A program made the position numbers and the translations under genes. Below the pieces are notes generated by a model. The model had not been told where the DNA came from. It ran no database searches and worked only from the letters and a program-made list of their open reading frames with translations. Of a stretch of DNA of 64,000 nt, positions 42,625 through 51,268 are shown piece by piece; the stretch's first letter is position 1; every line of letters begins with the position of its first letter. The DNA is from Akkermansia muciniphila (lineage in GTDB: Bacteria > Verrucomicrobiota > Verrucomicrobiia > Verrucomicrobiales > Akkermansiaceae): the NCBI GenBank assembly GCA_004557455.1, contig SFDX01000016.1, forward strand, positions 1 to 64,000. The letters are read 5' to 3'.

Positions 42625-43554
42625 TCAGAGAAGGTGTTTGGCACCCGGTACATTCAGGCGGCGGGATTCGGCCGCATACCCGAAGGAGCCTTCATCGGGG
42701 GCGTTCGGGTTGCTGCGCTTGTGTCGCGGGTAGCTGCTGCGGTGCTTCATGAAGTCGATGATGCCGAGGGCAACGGTGTGGGCCAAGTGGCGTGCTCCGG
42801 CCTCCGTGGTGAGGTAGCGTGCATGGTCGCGGTTGTTTACGAAGGCGACCTCCGTGACGGCGGCGGGAATGCCGGCATCATCGCAGGCATTCATCCAGGC
42901 CGCAGAGCGGTCGGCATCCACATAGCGCACCTGTACGGAGCAGGTGCGGCCGCCGTTCGGCATGGCACTGTTGAGGAGGTGTCGGTTGAAGGCGCGGCAG
43001 AGGGCCTCGCCCAGCGGGCGTCCGTTGTAGCGGTTGCAGATCACAAGCCCGTTCGAGCCGCCGGAGGTAGCCCCGCCGCTGCTGTTCAGGTGCAGGAACA
43101 CGGCACAGTCAGCTTTCATGCGGATGGCGGCATCGGCGCTGATGACGCCGCTGCCCACGCGGTCGGCAAAGTAGCGGGAGGGGTAGCGCGCGGCATTTTT
43201 GTCCGGGTGCTTCAGGTGCACCACGCGGGCGCGCTTGGCATAATCTGCCAAGGGCGAGGAGGTGGGGGCATTGCCTCGGTTGGTCACCACGCAGCGGTAG
43301 CCTGCGGCTTCCAGTTCTTTTTTAACAAAATAGCTGTACTGATACCAGAACGCGCATTCCCGCAGGACCTTTCCGTTCATGGAGAAGGGGGAGCAGGCGC
43401 CTTCTCCGCCGACAAAGTGGCCGATGTCCAGCATCACGAGTCCCTTGCCGCGGGAGCCGGATGCACCGGGTACCTGTTGACGCTGTCCGCCGCAGCCTAC
43501 CAAGAACAGGGCTGCCGCCGCAAGCAGGAATAAAACGGGAAGAAGTTTCCTCAT
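42625..43554 (-). CDS. N-acetylmuramoyl-L-alanine amidase, lipoprotein
   Basis: A 309-residue Amidase_3-type enzyme that cleaves the stem peptide from peptidoglycan. Lipobox signal (LFLVGC, Cys about 20), zinc ligands in VMLDIGHFVGGEG, an early Glu, FLHLNSSG and the catalytic Glu of VTEVAFVNN. Start ATG 43554 fits a promoter TTGACC-17-TACAAT ending 7 nt upstream; ATG 43563 lies upstream within the -10 region and is rejected. Confidence 0.85.
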   Translation of the reverse strand: MRKLLPVLFLLAAAALFLVGCGGQRQQVPGASGSRGKGLVMLDIGHFVGGEGACSPFSMNGKVLRECAFWYQYSYFVKKELEAAGYRCVVTNRGNAPTSSPLADYAKRARVVHLKHPDKNAARYPSRYFADRVGSGVISADAAIRMKADCAVFLHLNSSGGATSGGSNGLVICNRYNGRPLGEALCRAFNRHLLNSAMPNGGRTCSVQVRYVDADRSAAWMNACDDAGIPAAVTEVAFVNNRDHARYLTTEAGARHLAHTVALGIIDFMKHRSSYPRHKRSNPNAPDEGSFGYAAESRRLNVPGAKHLL

Positions 43555-43561
43555 GCAACGC

Positions 43562-43590
43562 ATTGTAGCACAGAGCCCCCGCGCGGTCAA
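43562..43590 (-). promoter_or_regulatory. Amidase promoter, leaderless spacing
   Basis: Minus-strand TTGACC, 17 bp, TACAAT, 7 nt to ATG 43554. Confidence 0.8.
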
Positions 43591-43624
43591 GCGGTATGTG
43601 CGCGCGCGGGGGCGGGTAGGGGAC

Positions 43625-45430
43625 TTAATCCCCGCTCTTGAGCACGTTGATGAAGGCCTCCTGCGGGATATTTACCTTGCCGATGGCCTTCATGCGCTTC
43701 TTGCCTTCCTTCTGCTTCTCCAGCAGCTTGCGCTTACGTGTCACGTCGCCGCCGTAACATTTGGCCGTCACGTTCTTGCGCATGGGCGAGATGCTTTCGC
43801 GTGCGATGATTTTGCCGCCGATGCAGGCCTGAATGGCCACGGTGAAAAGCTGACGTGGAATCACTTCCTTGAGCTTCAGGGCCAACTCGCGACCCTGCGC
43901 CTCCGCGCGGTCGCGGTGAACAATCATCGAGAAGGCATCCACGGGTTCACCGGCAATCATCATGTCCATTTTTACCAGTCGTGCGGCTTGGTAGCCGTCG
44001 TACTCGTAGTCCATGGAGCCGTAGCCGCGGGTGGTGCTCTTGAGTTTGTCGTTGAAGTCAACGAGGATTTCTGCCATGGGCAGGCGGCAGGTCAGCATCA
44101 CGCGTGTATCGTCAATTGTTTCCGTGTGCGTCACTTCGCCGCGTTTCTCCATGACGATGCGCATGATGTCGCCGATGTATTCGGCGGGGATCATGATAAA
44201 GACCTTGACGATGGGCTCGCGTATCTCCTGAATTTCCTGCGGGTCGGGCAGGATGCTCGGGTTGTCCACGGTCAGCTCCGTTCCATCGGTTTTGGTTACC
44301 TCATAAATCACGGAGGGGTAGGTGGAGATAACATCCATGTTGAACTCACGGCGCAGTCGCTCTTGGATGATTTCCATGTGCAGCAGGCCCAGGAAACCGC
44401 AGCGGAAGCCGAATCCGAGGGCCACGGAGCTCTCCCCCATGTAGGTGAAGGCCGCATCGTTAATCTGCAGCTTGGCCATGGCGGCTTTCAGGGCCTCGTA
44501 GTCAGCGGAATCCACGGGGTAAATGCCGGAAAAGACCATGGGGCGGATTTCCTTGAAGCCGGGCAGGGGCTCCGGGCAGGGGGCAGCCAAGTTGGTGTAG
44601 GTATCGCCTATCTTGACATCTGCGGCGGATTTCATGTTGGCGATGATGTAGCCTACATCCCCGTTCTCCAGGGCGTCCACCGCCTGCATCTTGGGGGTGA
44701 AAATGCCCACTTCTTTTACCTCATAGGTCTCGTTGGTAGCAAACAGCTTTACCCTGTCGCCGCGTTGCACACTGCCGCTCATCAGGCGTACATACGAGAC
44801 CACGCCGCGGTAGGCGTCGTAGACGGAGTCGAAGACCAAGGCGCGCAGTTTGTCGTCCTCCGGCTCGGCGGGGGCGGGCACACGCTGTACGATGGCTTCC
44901 AGAACTTCCTCGATGCCGATGCCTGCCTTCGCGGAGCAGAGGATGGCTTCCTCGTGTGGAATGCACACCACGTCCTCGAGCTGCTTGTAGACCTTCGGCA
45001 GGTTGGCGCTCGGCAGGTCGATTTTGTTGACCACGGGGATGATTTCGAGCTGCTGGTCCAGTGCCAGGTGCATGTTCGCCAGCGTCTGCGCTTCCACGCC
45101 TTGGGCCGCGTCCACGATGAGCACCGCACCGTCGCAGGCCGCCAGGGAGCGGGAGACCTCGTAGGAGAAGTCAACGTGCCCGGGGGTGTCCAGCAGGTTC
45201 AGCTCGTACACTTGCCCGTCATTAGCCTTGTAGCGCATGGTGACGGGGTGCGATTTGATCGTGATGCCTTTCTCTCGCTCCAGGTCCATGGCATCCAGCA
45301 GCTGGTCCTGCTTCTCGCGCTCGCCGATGGTGTGCGTGAACTCCAGCAGACGGTCCGAGAGCGTCGTCTTGCCGTGGTCGATGTGGGCGATAATCGAAAA
45401 ATTGCGCTTAAACCTTCTATCCGTAGCCAT
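43625..45430 (-). CDS. lepA: Elongation factor 4 (LepA)
   Basis: A 601-residue translational GTPase. G1 [17 protein letters not shown]3 [13 protein letters not shown]4 NKID, and the LepA-specific C-terminal domain ending near [17 protein letters not shown]. It acts on the ribosome in initiation/translocation quality control. Start ATG 45430; the upstream in-frame extension covers the promoter and is rejected. Confidence 0.97.
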   Translation of the reverse strand: MATDRRFKRNFSIIAHIDHGKTTLSDRLLEFTHTIGEREKQDQLLDAMDLEREKGITIKSHPVTMRYKANDGQVYELNLLDTPGHVDFSYEVSRSLAACDGAVLIVDAAQGVEAQTLANMHLALDQQLEIIPVVNKIDLPSANLPKVYKQLEDVVCIPHEEAILCSAKAGIGIEEVLEAIVQRVPAPAEPEDDKLRALVFDSVYDAYRGVVSYVRLMSGSVQRGDRVKLFATNETYEVKEVGIFTPKMQAVDALENGDVGYIIANMKSAADVKIGDTYTNLAAPCPEPLPGFKEIRPMVFSGIYPVDSADYEALKAAMAKLQINDAAFTYMGESSVALGFGFRCGFLGLLHMEIIQERLRREFNMDVISTYPSVIYEVTKTDGTELTVDNPSILPDPQEIQEIREPIVKVFIMIPAEYIGDIMRIVMEKRGEVTHTETIDDTRVMLTCRLPMAEILVDFNDKLKSTTRGYGSMDYEYDGYQAARLVKMDMMIAGEPVDAFSMIVHRDRAEAQGRELALKLKEVIPRQLFTVAIQACIGGKIIARESISPMRKNVTAKCYGGDVTRKRKLLEKQKEGKKRMKAIGKVNIPQEAFINVLKSGD

Positions 45431-45439
45431 GCGCGCGCC

Positions 45440-45468
45440 ACTATACACCCCGCCTGCCACTTTGTCAA
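45440..45468 (-). promoter_or_regulatory. lepA promoter, leaderless spacing
   Basis: Minus-strand TTGACA, 17 bp, TATAGT, 9 nt to ATG 45430. Confidence 0.85.
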
Positions 45469-45502
45469 GCCGAAAATCAGCCATCCGCGTATGGTGTGCC
45501 CA

Positions 45503-46843
45503 TCAGGCCGGGGGAATGGCCGGCCACGATGCATCGACCTTGCGCTTCATCTCATCGCGCACGGCAAACAGGGGGATGTTTTCCACCCAATCCTGCTCTT
45601 GGAACCCGAGCAGGGAGAAGCGTATTCCTCGGCCTACGCCTTTGCCGCGATACGCCTCAACGAAAGTCTTGAGGGATTGGGATCGAACGTTCACTCCGGC
45701 TTTCACTTCCAGTGGCAGAATGTCCTCGCCGATTTGTGTCAAAAAATCTATCTCAAGTCGAGAATTTTCCTTGCTGTAATAATATATCGGTACATCGTCC
45801 AAGGAGAGAAGCTGCTGTAACACGTAGTTCTCCGTGAATGAGCCGTAAAAAGAACTGAATACACCATCGCCGATGAGCATATTTTTGGCAGGGGTTCCGG
45901 ACATGGCCCCCAATAAGCCGACATCCAGCAGGTACAGCTTGAATGCTGCCGGATCCTCATACGCTCGCATGGGTTGCTCGGGGCATTTTACCCTCGGTAC
46001 ACGAAGGAGGAGCCCGGCATCCACAAGCCATTGCAGGGCCGATTCAAACTCTCTCGCCCGCGCTCCTTGTTTGATAACACCGTAGATGAATTTCTTGTTT
46101 TCCTTGCCCAGTTGCGAGGGCAGGGACTGCCACACCATGTGCACTCGCAGTGTATCGCGCCCTGCGTGCTTGGCAATGTCGGCTTCGTAGGCATTCAGAA
46201 TGGATTTTTGGATGCGTCGCACCGCTATGGGATTGCGGTCTCGCACAAAGGAGACGACCGCTTCAGGCATGCCGCCCACAAAGTAGTACTGCCGCAGCAG
46301 TTCCTCGTACTCTGCCCGCAGGGCGTTCAGGGAGTCGCGATCCCCTTCCTTCAGCAGTTCGTACAACGGGGCTCGCTCCATCGCCAAGAGGAACTCGTCG
46401 AAGGTCAGGGGATACATGTGCAGCATATCCACCTTGCCGACGGGGAAGGATGCTTTCTGCATGTTTTTGACGCCGAGCAGTGAGCCGGCTACCGCCACAT
46501 GCAGATCCGGCATGTCCTCGCAGAAGTACTTCAGGCAGGTAATGGCTGCCGGGGTCTCCTGAACCTCGTCCAGAAACAGCAGCGTTTTCCCGGGGGTAAT
46601 CGCTTGCCCCGCCCAAGAGGAGAGTCGGAGTACCAGTCGCTGCACATCCTGCCCCTTCTCGAATAATTCGGGTAGTCCATCTCGACGATCGCAGGAGATA
46701 TATACTAAATTGTCGAACTCATGACGCCCGAATCCCTTGAGTGCATAGGTCTTTCCAACCTGCCGCGCTCCGAAGAGCATCAGCGGTTTCCGATTCGGTG
46801 AATCCTTCCAGACTTTCAGCCGTTCGTGAATAAGGCGTTCCAT
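45503..46843 (-). CDS. AAA-family ATPase with DUF4143 domain
   Basis: A 446-residue protein: Walker A GARQVGKTYAL near 29, Walker B LLFLDEVQE near 93, sensor-like AVAGSLLG, then the C-terminal DUF4143 nuclease-like domain (YYSKENSRLEIDFLTQIGEDILPLEVKAG, with the E-x-D...E-V-K pattern). Such proteins are common in gut anaerobes, often in many copies; function is unresolved (proposed nucleic-acid or defence roles). Start ATG 46843. Its promoter lies against a 33-bp tandem array. Confidence 0.9.
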   Translation of the reverse strand: MERLIHERLKVWKDSPNRKPLMLFGARQVGKTYALKGFGRHEFDNLVYISCDRRDGLPELFEKGQDVQRLVLRLSSWAGQAITPGKTLLFLDEVQETPAAITCLKYFCEDMPDLHVAVAGSLLGVKNMQKASFPVGKVDMLHMYPLTFDEFLLAMERAPLYELLKEGDRDSLNALRAEYEELLRQYYFVGGMPEAVVSFVRDRNPIAVRRIQKSILNAYEADIAKHAGRDTLRVHMVWQSLPSQLGKENKKFIYGVIKQGARAREFESALQWLVDAGLLLRVPRVKCPEQPMRAYEDPAAFKLYLLDVGLLGAMSGTPAKNMLIGDGVFSSFYGSFTENYVLQQLLSLDDVPIYYYSKENSRLEIDFLTQIGEDILPLEVKAGVNVRSQSLKTFVEAYRGKGVGRGIRFSLLGFQEQDWVENIPLFAVRDEMKRKVDASWPAIPPA

Positions 46844-46880
46844 GGATCTTTTGTGTTTCGGTAAGCTCTTGAATACCTTT

Positions 46881-46909
46881 CTTATACACTTTGATGAGCC
46901 GTCAGTCAA
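46881..46909 (-). promoter_or_regulatory. Promoter of the DUF4143 ATPase, embedded in a repeat unit
   Basis: Minus-strand TTGACT, 17 bp, TATAAG, ~37 nt to ATG 46843. The spacer contains GGCTCATC, the start of a degenerate unit of the adjacent 33-bp array. Confidence 0.75.
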
Positions 46910-47307
46910 GCCTTTTTGCCGATTTTATGAGCCTTCTGGCGGTTGAAATTGCCGATTTTATGAGCCATCGCGTTGGGAAGGTTGCCGATTTTATGAGCCA
47001 TCGCGTGGGGACAGTTGCCGATTTCATGAGCCATCACGTGGGGAAGGTTGCCGATTTTATGAGCCCTCGCGCTGGGAAAGTTGCCGATTTCATGAGCCCT
47101 CGCGCTGGGAAAGTTGCCGATTTCATGAGCCCTCGTATGGGGAAGGTTGCCGATTTTATGAGCTCTCGCGTTGGGAAGGCTGCCGATTTTATGAGCCATC
47201 AGGGCGAGGGTAGGGGAGAACTTGTGCAAGTTTGCCGCAGAAAAGGCTTCACAACGGGCTCAAAAACTGCTATACTCACTTTCGATCCCCGGGCCCTGCT
47301 GACTTGA
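46891..47307 (+). CDS. Possible 11-residue-repeat protein encoded by the tandem array
   Basis: An open frame of up to 138 codons from TTG 46891 or ATG 46894 runs through all nine repeats (VADFMSHRVGK-type) and ends at 47307, within the nagB leader. Third-position synonymous changes among units favour this frame, and the period is a multiple of three. There is no recognisable domain, signal peptide or clear promoter. It could equally be non-coding repeat DNA. Confidence 0.35.
   Translation: MMSRQSSLFADFMSLLAVEIADFMSHRVGKVADFMSHRVGTVADFMSHHVGKVADFMSPRAGKVADFMSPRAGKVADFMSPRMGKVADFMSSRVGKAADFMSHQGEGRGELVQVCRRKGFTTGSKTAILTFDPRALLT
46916..47212. repeat. Nine-unit 33-bp tandem array
   Basis: Nine direct units start at 46916, 46949, 46982, 47015, 47048, 47081, 47114, 47147 and 47180. 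Each holds a 17-base conserved core TTGCCGATTTYATGAGC (unit 9 begins C) followed by a 16-base variable part. A degenerate unit lies at about 46890-46910 in the ATPase promoter. On the + strand the array is open and reads VADFMSHRVGK repeatedly; on the minus strand it is also open (AHKIGNLPNAM). Differences between units are often synonymous only in the + frame (TTT/TTC, GTT/GTG, AAG/AAA). Confidence 0.9.
47248..47276 (+). promoter_or_regulatory. nagB promoter
   Basis: TTCACA (47248-47253), 17 bp, TATACT (47271-47276); predicted leader of about 63 nt, one of the few genes here with a real leader. Confidence 0.75.
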
Positions 47308-47345
47308 GGATTCATTCATCAAACATCAACGACACTGCAAGAATC

Positions 47346-48137
47346 ATGCGAGTAATCATCGAACCGGACTACGACAAGTTGTCTGCTTGGGCCGCAGATT
47401 ATGTGGCAAAGCGCATCATCGAGGCGAATCCCACGCCGGAGAAGCCCTTTAAGTTGGGCTGCCCCACCGGCTCCTCCCCCCTCGGCCTCTACAAGGCCCT
47501 CATCAAGAAGTACGAGGCCGGCGAGCTTTCCTTCGAGAACGTCATCACCTTCAACATGGATGAGTACGTCAACCTGCCCGAGGAGCACCCCGAGTCTTAC
47601 CACTCCTTCATGTGGAAGAACTTCTTCTCCCACATCAACATCAAGAAGGAGAACGTGCACATCCTCAACGGCAACGCTCCCGACCTGCAGAAGGAGTGCG
47701 AGGACTACGAGAAGGCCATTGCTGCCGCCGGCGGCATCGATCTGTTCATGGGCGGCGTCGGCCCGGACGGCCACCTGGCCTTCAACGAGCCCGGTGCTTC
47801 CCTCACCGCCCCGACCCACATCGAGTCTCTCACCACGGACACCATCATCGCTAACAGCCGCTTCTTCGACGGCGATGTGAACCAGGTGCCCAAGCAGGCT
47901 CTCACCGTGGGCATCGGCACCGTGATGGCTGCCAAGGAGGTTCTCTTGGTCTGCAACGGCCACCACAAGTCCCGCGCCCTCAAGCACATCATCGATGGCA
48001 GCGTCTCCCACAAGTGGACTGCCTCTGCCCTTCAGATGCACCCCGCCGCCATCATCGTCTGCGACGAGGCTGCATGCGACGAGCTGCTCGTGGGTACTTA
48101 CAAGTACTACCTCGACAAGGAGCGCGGCAACCTCTGA
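47346..48137 (+). CDS. nagB: Glucosamine-6-phosphate deaminase
   Basis: A 263-residue enzyme converting glucosamine-6-phosphate to fructose-6-phosphate and ammonia, the last step in use of N-acetylglucosamine from mucin or cell walls. LGCPTGSSPLGLYKAL, FNMDEYVNLP (catalytic Asp), GGVGPDGHLAFNEP (general-base region) and HKWTASALQMHP are intact; length matches family (~266). Codons are strongly biased, indicating high expression. Own promoter and terminator. Confidence 0.96.
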   Translation: MRVIIEPDYDKLSAWAADYVAKRIIEANPTPEKPFKLGCPTGSSPLGLYKALIKKYEAGELSFENVITFNMDEYVNLPEEHPESYHSFMWKNFFSHINIKKENVHILNGNAPDLQKECEDYEKAIAAAGGIDLFMGGVGPDGHLAFNEPGASLTAPTHIESLTTDTIIANSRFFDGDVNQVPKQALTVGIGTVMAAKEVLLVCNGHHKSRALKHIIDGSVSHKWTASALQMHPAAIIVCDEAACDELLVGTYKYYLDKERGNL

Positions 48138-48159
48138 TCCCGCTTACAGCCTATTTTAC

Positions 48160-48192
48160 ACTGCGCCTCCGCTCCCGGGGGGCGCAGTTTTT
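48160..48192 (+). terminator. nagB terminator
   Basis: ACTGCGCC (48160-48167) pairs with GGCGCAGT (48181-48188), followed by a T-run. Confidence 0.85.
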
Positions 48193-48214
48193 CAGTGCCG
48201 ATTTGTGATCAGCC

Positions 48215-49195
48215 TTATTCCCCCTTGCTCGGGAGCACCTTATCCATGAGTCGGATGACCTCCTCGCCTCGGGCTCGATCGCGGGCCGACTCCTCGGCGG
48301 AGTCCTCTGTCTCCGGGTTCGCGCCGGCATCCAGCAGCAGGGAGACAATTTCCGCATGATTGTGCTCAGCGGCGATCATCAGGGGAGTCACACCGTTTTT
48401 GTCAGCGGCCTCCGGATCTGCGCCGTAGTCCAGTAGGAGTTTGACGAGATCCGGTTTGTCGCGGAAGACCGCCACGGAAAGAGCCGTTGCGCCGCTGTTA
48501 TCCCTCGTTTCTGTGTTTGCCCCGTCCTCCAACAGTAGTCGGGCCGCTGCGGTGTGGCCCCATCCTGTCGCGATCATCAGGGGAGTTTCGCCCCACTTCT
48601 TCTCCTGTGCCTCCGTGTTTGCGCCTACCTTCAGCAGCAGCTTCATTACCTCCGGTTTGCCCACAGCCGCGGCTCGCATCAGGGGCGTTTTGGCTTCCCT
48701 GTCCCCGGCCTCCACCCGCGCCCCGGCTTCCAGCAAAAGTTTTACTGTCTCGGCACTGCCGGCCCCGGCGGCCTCCGTCAGCGGTGTCTGCCCCCCGGCA
48801 TTCGCCGTGTTCACTTCTGCCCCGGCCTTCAGGAGAAGCGCTACCGCTTCCGCCTTGCCTTCATGCGCGGCAATGTGCAGCGGCGTCCACCCTTCGTTAT
48901 CCCGCACCCGAACATCGGCCCCTGCCTCCAGCAGCACCTTGATTGCCTCCGTCTCTCCGTTGAATGATGCCTCGCATAGTGCTGTCCACCCATCGTCATC
49001 CCGGGCTTCTACCTTTGCCCCGTCCTCCAACAAATGTCGCAACTCCTCCACCCGACCTTCTGCCGCAGCCACACGCAATTTCGCCCCTTCATCCGACCAG
49101 CGCTCCACCTGCTCCTCCCCTTCCTCCGGAGTCGTTACCTCCTCTGCTCCCCAAACACAACAGGCAGCCAAACTCAACATCAGTAAACTCTTCAT
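48215..49195 (-). CDS. Exported ankyrin-repeat protein (326 aa)
   Basis: Signal peptide at 1-17 (MKSLLMLSLAACCVWGA), an acidic linker, then about eight ankyrin repeats (DDDGWTALCEASFNGETEAI, NEGWTPLHIAAHEGKAEAV and so on) to near the C-terminus. Start ATG 49195; the in-frame GTG 49204 lies against the -10. Promoter TTGACA-18-TAGGGT at 49203-49232. Longer relative of the ankyrin protein at 6505; partner unknown. Confidence 0.88.
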   Translation of the reverse strand: MKSLLMLSLAACCVWGAEEVTTPEEGEEQVERWSDEGAKLRVAAAEGRVEELRHLLEDGAKVEARDDDGWTALCEASFNGETEAIKVLLEAGADVRVRDNEGWTPLHIAAHEGKAEAVALLLKAGAEVNTANAGGQTPLTEAAGAGSAETVKLLLEAGARVEAGDREAKTPLMRAAAVGKPEVMKLLLKVGANTEAQEKKWGETPLMIATGWGHTAAARLLLEDGANTETRDNSGATALSVAVFRDKPDLVKLLLDYGADPEAADKNGVTPLMIAAEHNHAEIVSLLLDAGANPETEDSAEESARDRARGEEVIRLMDKVLPSKGE

Positions 49196-49202
49196 GACTA
49201 CC

Positions 49203-49232
49203 ACCCTATCACAGACACCCTCTGTTTGTCAA
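49203..49232 (-). promoter_or_regulatory. Promoter of the ankyrin gene, leaderless spacing
   Basis: Minus-strand TTGACA, 18 bp, TAGGGT, 7 nt to ATG 49195; same architecture as at 9233-9262. Confidence 0.7.
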
Positions 49233-49281
49233 TTATAAATTTCCCCGTTTTACCTTGGTCAGCCCCGGAAAGTGGCTTTTT

Positions 49282-51138
49282 TCATCGCGGGTGGAACTTG
49301 CGGCGAAGCTCGTTTGTGGGGAAGGGAACGAGGGTGGGGTTACCGGAAGGGGTACAGTAGGGGATTTCGCAGCGAAGGAGGGCGGAAAGGAGAGAGAGAG
49401 AGGCGGAGCGCGAGAGGTCCGTGGTTTCTCGGGCGGCAGTGCGTTGGGCCAATCGGCGGGCGAAGGGCTCGAAGGGGTGTACGGATCGGTTGAGACGGAG
49501 CTCCCCGCGGGCGGCGGCTCGGATGAGGTCGGTGAGGAGCTCCGCGGAATCGGCGGAGGAGAGGAGGGCGGGGAGTGATTCCACACGGAGGGTGGAGCGG
49601 CCGAAGAACGAGAGACGGAAGCCCGCTTGCTCGAGGGTAGGCAGCATTTCCCGTGCGGTGGGCAGTTCGCGGGGGTCGAGCTCCAGAAGGACGGGGAGGA
49701 GAAGCTGCTGTACGGGGACACTCTGCTTGCGGCAGCGCATGAGTTGCTCAAAGAGAATGCGCTCCCGAGCAGCGCGGGGGCTCATAAACACCAGTCCGTC
49801 CCGCCCCTCGAAGAGGGCGAACTCATCCGCCACCGGGCCCAGGAAGGTGAACCCCGGCGGTGTCTCCTCCTCCACGGTCGGTGCCGGCGGAGCAGGTCGC
49901 GGCGTCAGCGCTGCGGACTCGGGCGTTTTGCTGCGCGCCGGGGACGGCGCAGGGTCGCGGGGAAGGGGGGAGGCGGCGGGTTCGGGAGGCGGCTCCGGCG
50001 CTTGCGGAGCAGGGGCCAGAGGGAGTGAACGCTGTACGGGCTGCAACACCGGGCGCAGGACGAGATTCGGCACAGGCTCCGGCGTCGGCGCCGCGGCGGG
50101 CGGGACCGGGGCTTCCTCTTCCGTCCCCCGTGCGTGGGCCGCCAGGGTAGCCGATACGGCGTCTAACACCGTCGACACGACATCCCCTGCACGGCGGAAG
50201 CGTACCTCCCTTTTGGCAGGATGCACGTTCACATCTACCAATCCCGGGTCCACATCGAGATACAGGAAAAGAGCAGGGTGCACCCCGGCGGGGATGCCGC
50301 CGTAGCCATCGCGCACGGCGCGGGAGATGAGCTTGTCTTCGATGGGTCGCCCGTTCAGGAAAATAAACTGCAGCCGACGCGTGCGCTTGGCCCCCGCGAG
50401 GGGCGCTAGGAACCCCGACACATGCACCCCGGGGCCGTTCGTGGGGCGGATGCGCATGAGCGTGGTCGCCAAGTCTCGACCCAACAGATCCGCAATGCGG
50501 CTCCGGAGGTCGCCGGTAGCAGATGTATCAAACACAGTGCGACCGTCCCGCTGCAACACGAAGCGCACGGCGGGAAAGGCCAAGGCATGCAGCAGGGTCT
50601 GGTGCTCTGCATGGGCCGCCTCCGTATCATCGCCCTTGAGGAAACGACGGCGGACGGGTGTATTGAAGAAGAGATTGCTGACATTGATAACCGTGCCCGG
50701 TGCACACCCCGCGCTCACGGGCGATGCGAGATTTCCGCCCTCGCAGCTAACCGTGGTGCCCTCCACATCCTGTGCACGCCGGGTGGTGATGCGCATGTGT
50801 GAGACGGACGCGATACTCGGTAGGGCCTCCCCGCGGAAACCGAGTTGCGACACGGCGCACAAATCATCATAACAACGGAGTTTGCTGGTAGCATGCCGCT
50901 CCAGGCACAGAACAGCATCCTTCCTCCCCATGCCGCAGCCGTCATCGCTCACCTTGATCAGCGAGATGCCGCCGCGCCGAATCTCGATGCGCACGCAGCC
51001 GGCGCCGGCATCGATGCTGTTCTCCACCAACTCCTTGACGACAGATGCGGGACGCTCCACGACCTCCCCGGCCGCCACCTGGCTGGCCAGCACATCATCC
51101 ATGCGGTGAATCCGCGGTGCATCTTGCTCCGTATCCAT
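49282..51138 (-). CDS. mutL: DNA mismatch repair protein MutL
   Basis: A 618-residue MutL. N-terminal GHKL ATPase: VVKELVENSIDAGA, DDGCGM, RHATSKL, GFRGEALPSIASV. A Pro/Ala-rich linker (about 335-430) leads to the C-terminal dimerisation domain. The endonuclease signature DQHA-x2-E-x4-E is replaced by MSPRAARERILFE, and the C-terminal CPHGRP motif reads CTPSGNP, so this MutL should lack nicking activity, unlike most non-enterobacterial MutL. Promoter TTGACA-17-TACAAT ends 11 nt before ATG 51138. Confidence 0.95.
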   Translation of the reverse strand: MDTEQDAPRIHRMDDVLASQVAAGEVVERPASVVKELVENSIDAGAGCVRIEIRRGGISLIKVSDDGCGMGRKDAVLCLERHATSKLRCYDDLCAVSQLGFRGEALPSIASVSHMRITTRRAQDVEGTTVSCEGGNLASPVSAGCAPGTVINVSNLFFNTPVRRRFLKGDDTEAAHAEHQTLLHALAFPAVRFVLQRDGRTVFDTSATGDLRSRIADLLGRDLATTLMRIRPTNGPGVHVSGFLAPLAGAKRTRRLQFIFLNGRPIEDKLISRAVRDGYGGIPAGVHPALFLYLDVDPGLVDVNVHPAKREVRFRRAGDVVSTVLDAVSATLAAHARGTEEEAPVPPAAAPTPEPVPNLVLRPVLQPVQRSLPLAPAPQAPEPPPEPAASPLPRDPAPSPARSKTPESAALTPRPAPPAPTVEEETPPGFTFLGPVADEFALFEGRDGLVFMSPRAARERILFEQLMRCRKQSVPVQQLLLPVLLELDPRELPTAREMLPTLEQAGFRLSFFGRSTLRVESLPALLSSADSAELLTDLIRAAARGELRLNRSVHPFEPFARRLAQRTAARETTDLSRSASLSLLSALLRCEIPYCTPSGNPTLVPFPTNELRRKFHPR

Positions 51139-51149
51139 TGCCGGCGCCC

Positions 51150-51178
51150 ATTGTACCCGAAAAAACGCCCTGTGTCAA
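51150..51178 (-). promoter_or_regulatory. mutL promoter, leaderless spacing
   Basis: Minus-strand TTGACA, 17 bp, TACAAT, 11 nt to ATG 51138. Confidence 0.85.
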
Positions 51179-51231
51179 CCCGGCGGCGCCCCAAAAGGCG
51201 CAGGGCAATTCGGTTATGCCCCCCTTTGTGC

Positions 51232-51260
51232 TTGATTCCTGCGAGTCTGCAAGCTATAAT
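51232..51260 (+). promoter_or_regulatory. Promoter of the 51269 gene, leaderless spacing
   Basis: TTGATT (51232-51237), 17 bp, consensus TATAAT (51255-51260), 8 nt to ATG 51269. Confidence 0.85.
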
Positions 51261-51268
51261 ACCTGCGT

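Noticed and set aside
45430-45484. Upstream in-frame start for LepA (MADFRLDK...)
   Set aside because: The 18 extra codons are the promoter region (TTGACA-17-TATAGT); family N-terminus starts at ATG 45430.
43553-45820. 755-codon open frame on the + strand over lepA
   Set aside because: Antisense to an unmistakable LepA; translation has no recognisable motif.
46916-47212. CRISPR array
   Set aside because: Units are 33 bp including a 16-bp variable part that is itself homologous between units; real CRISPR spacers are unrelated and about 30 bp or longer, and no cas genes are present.
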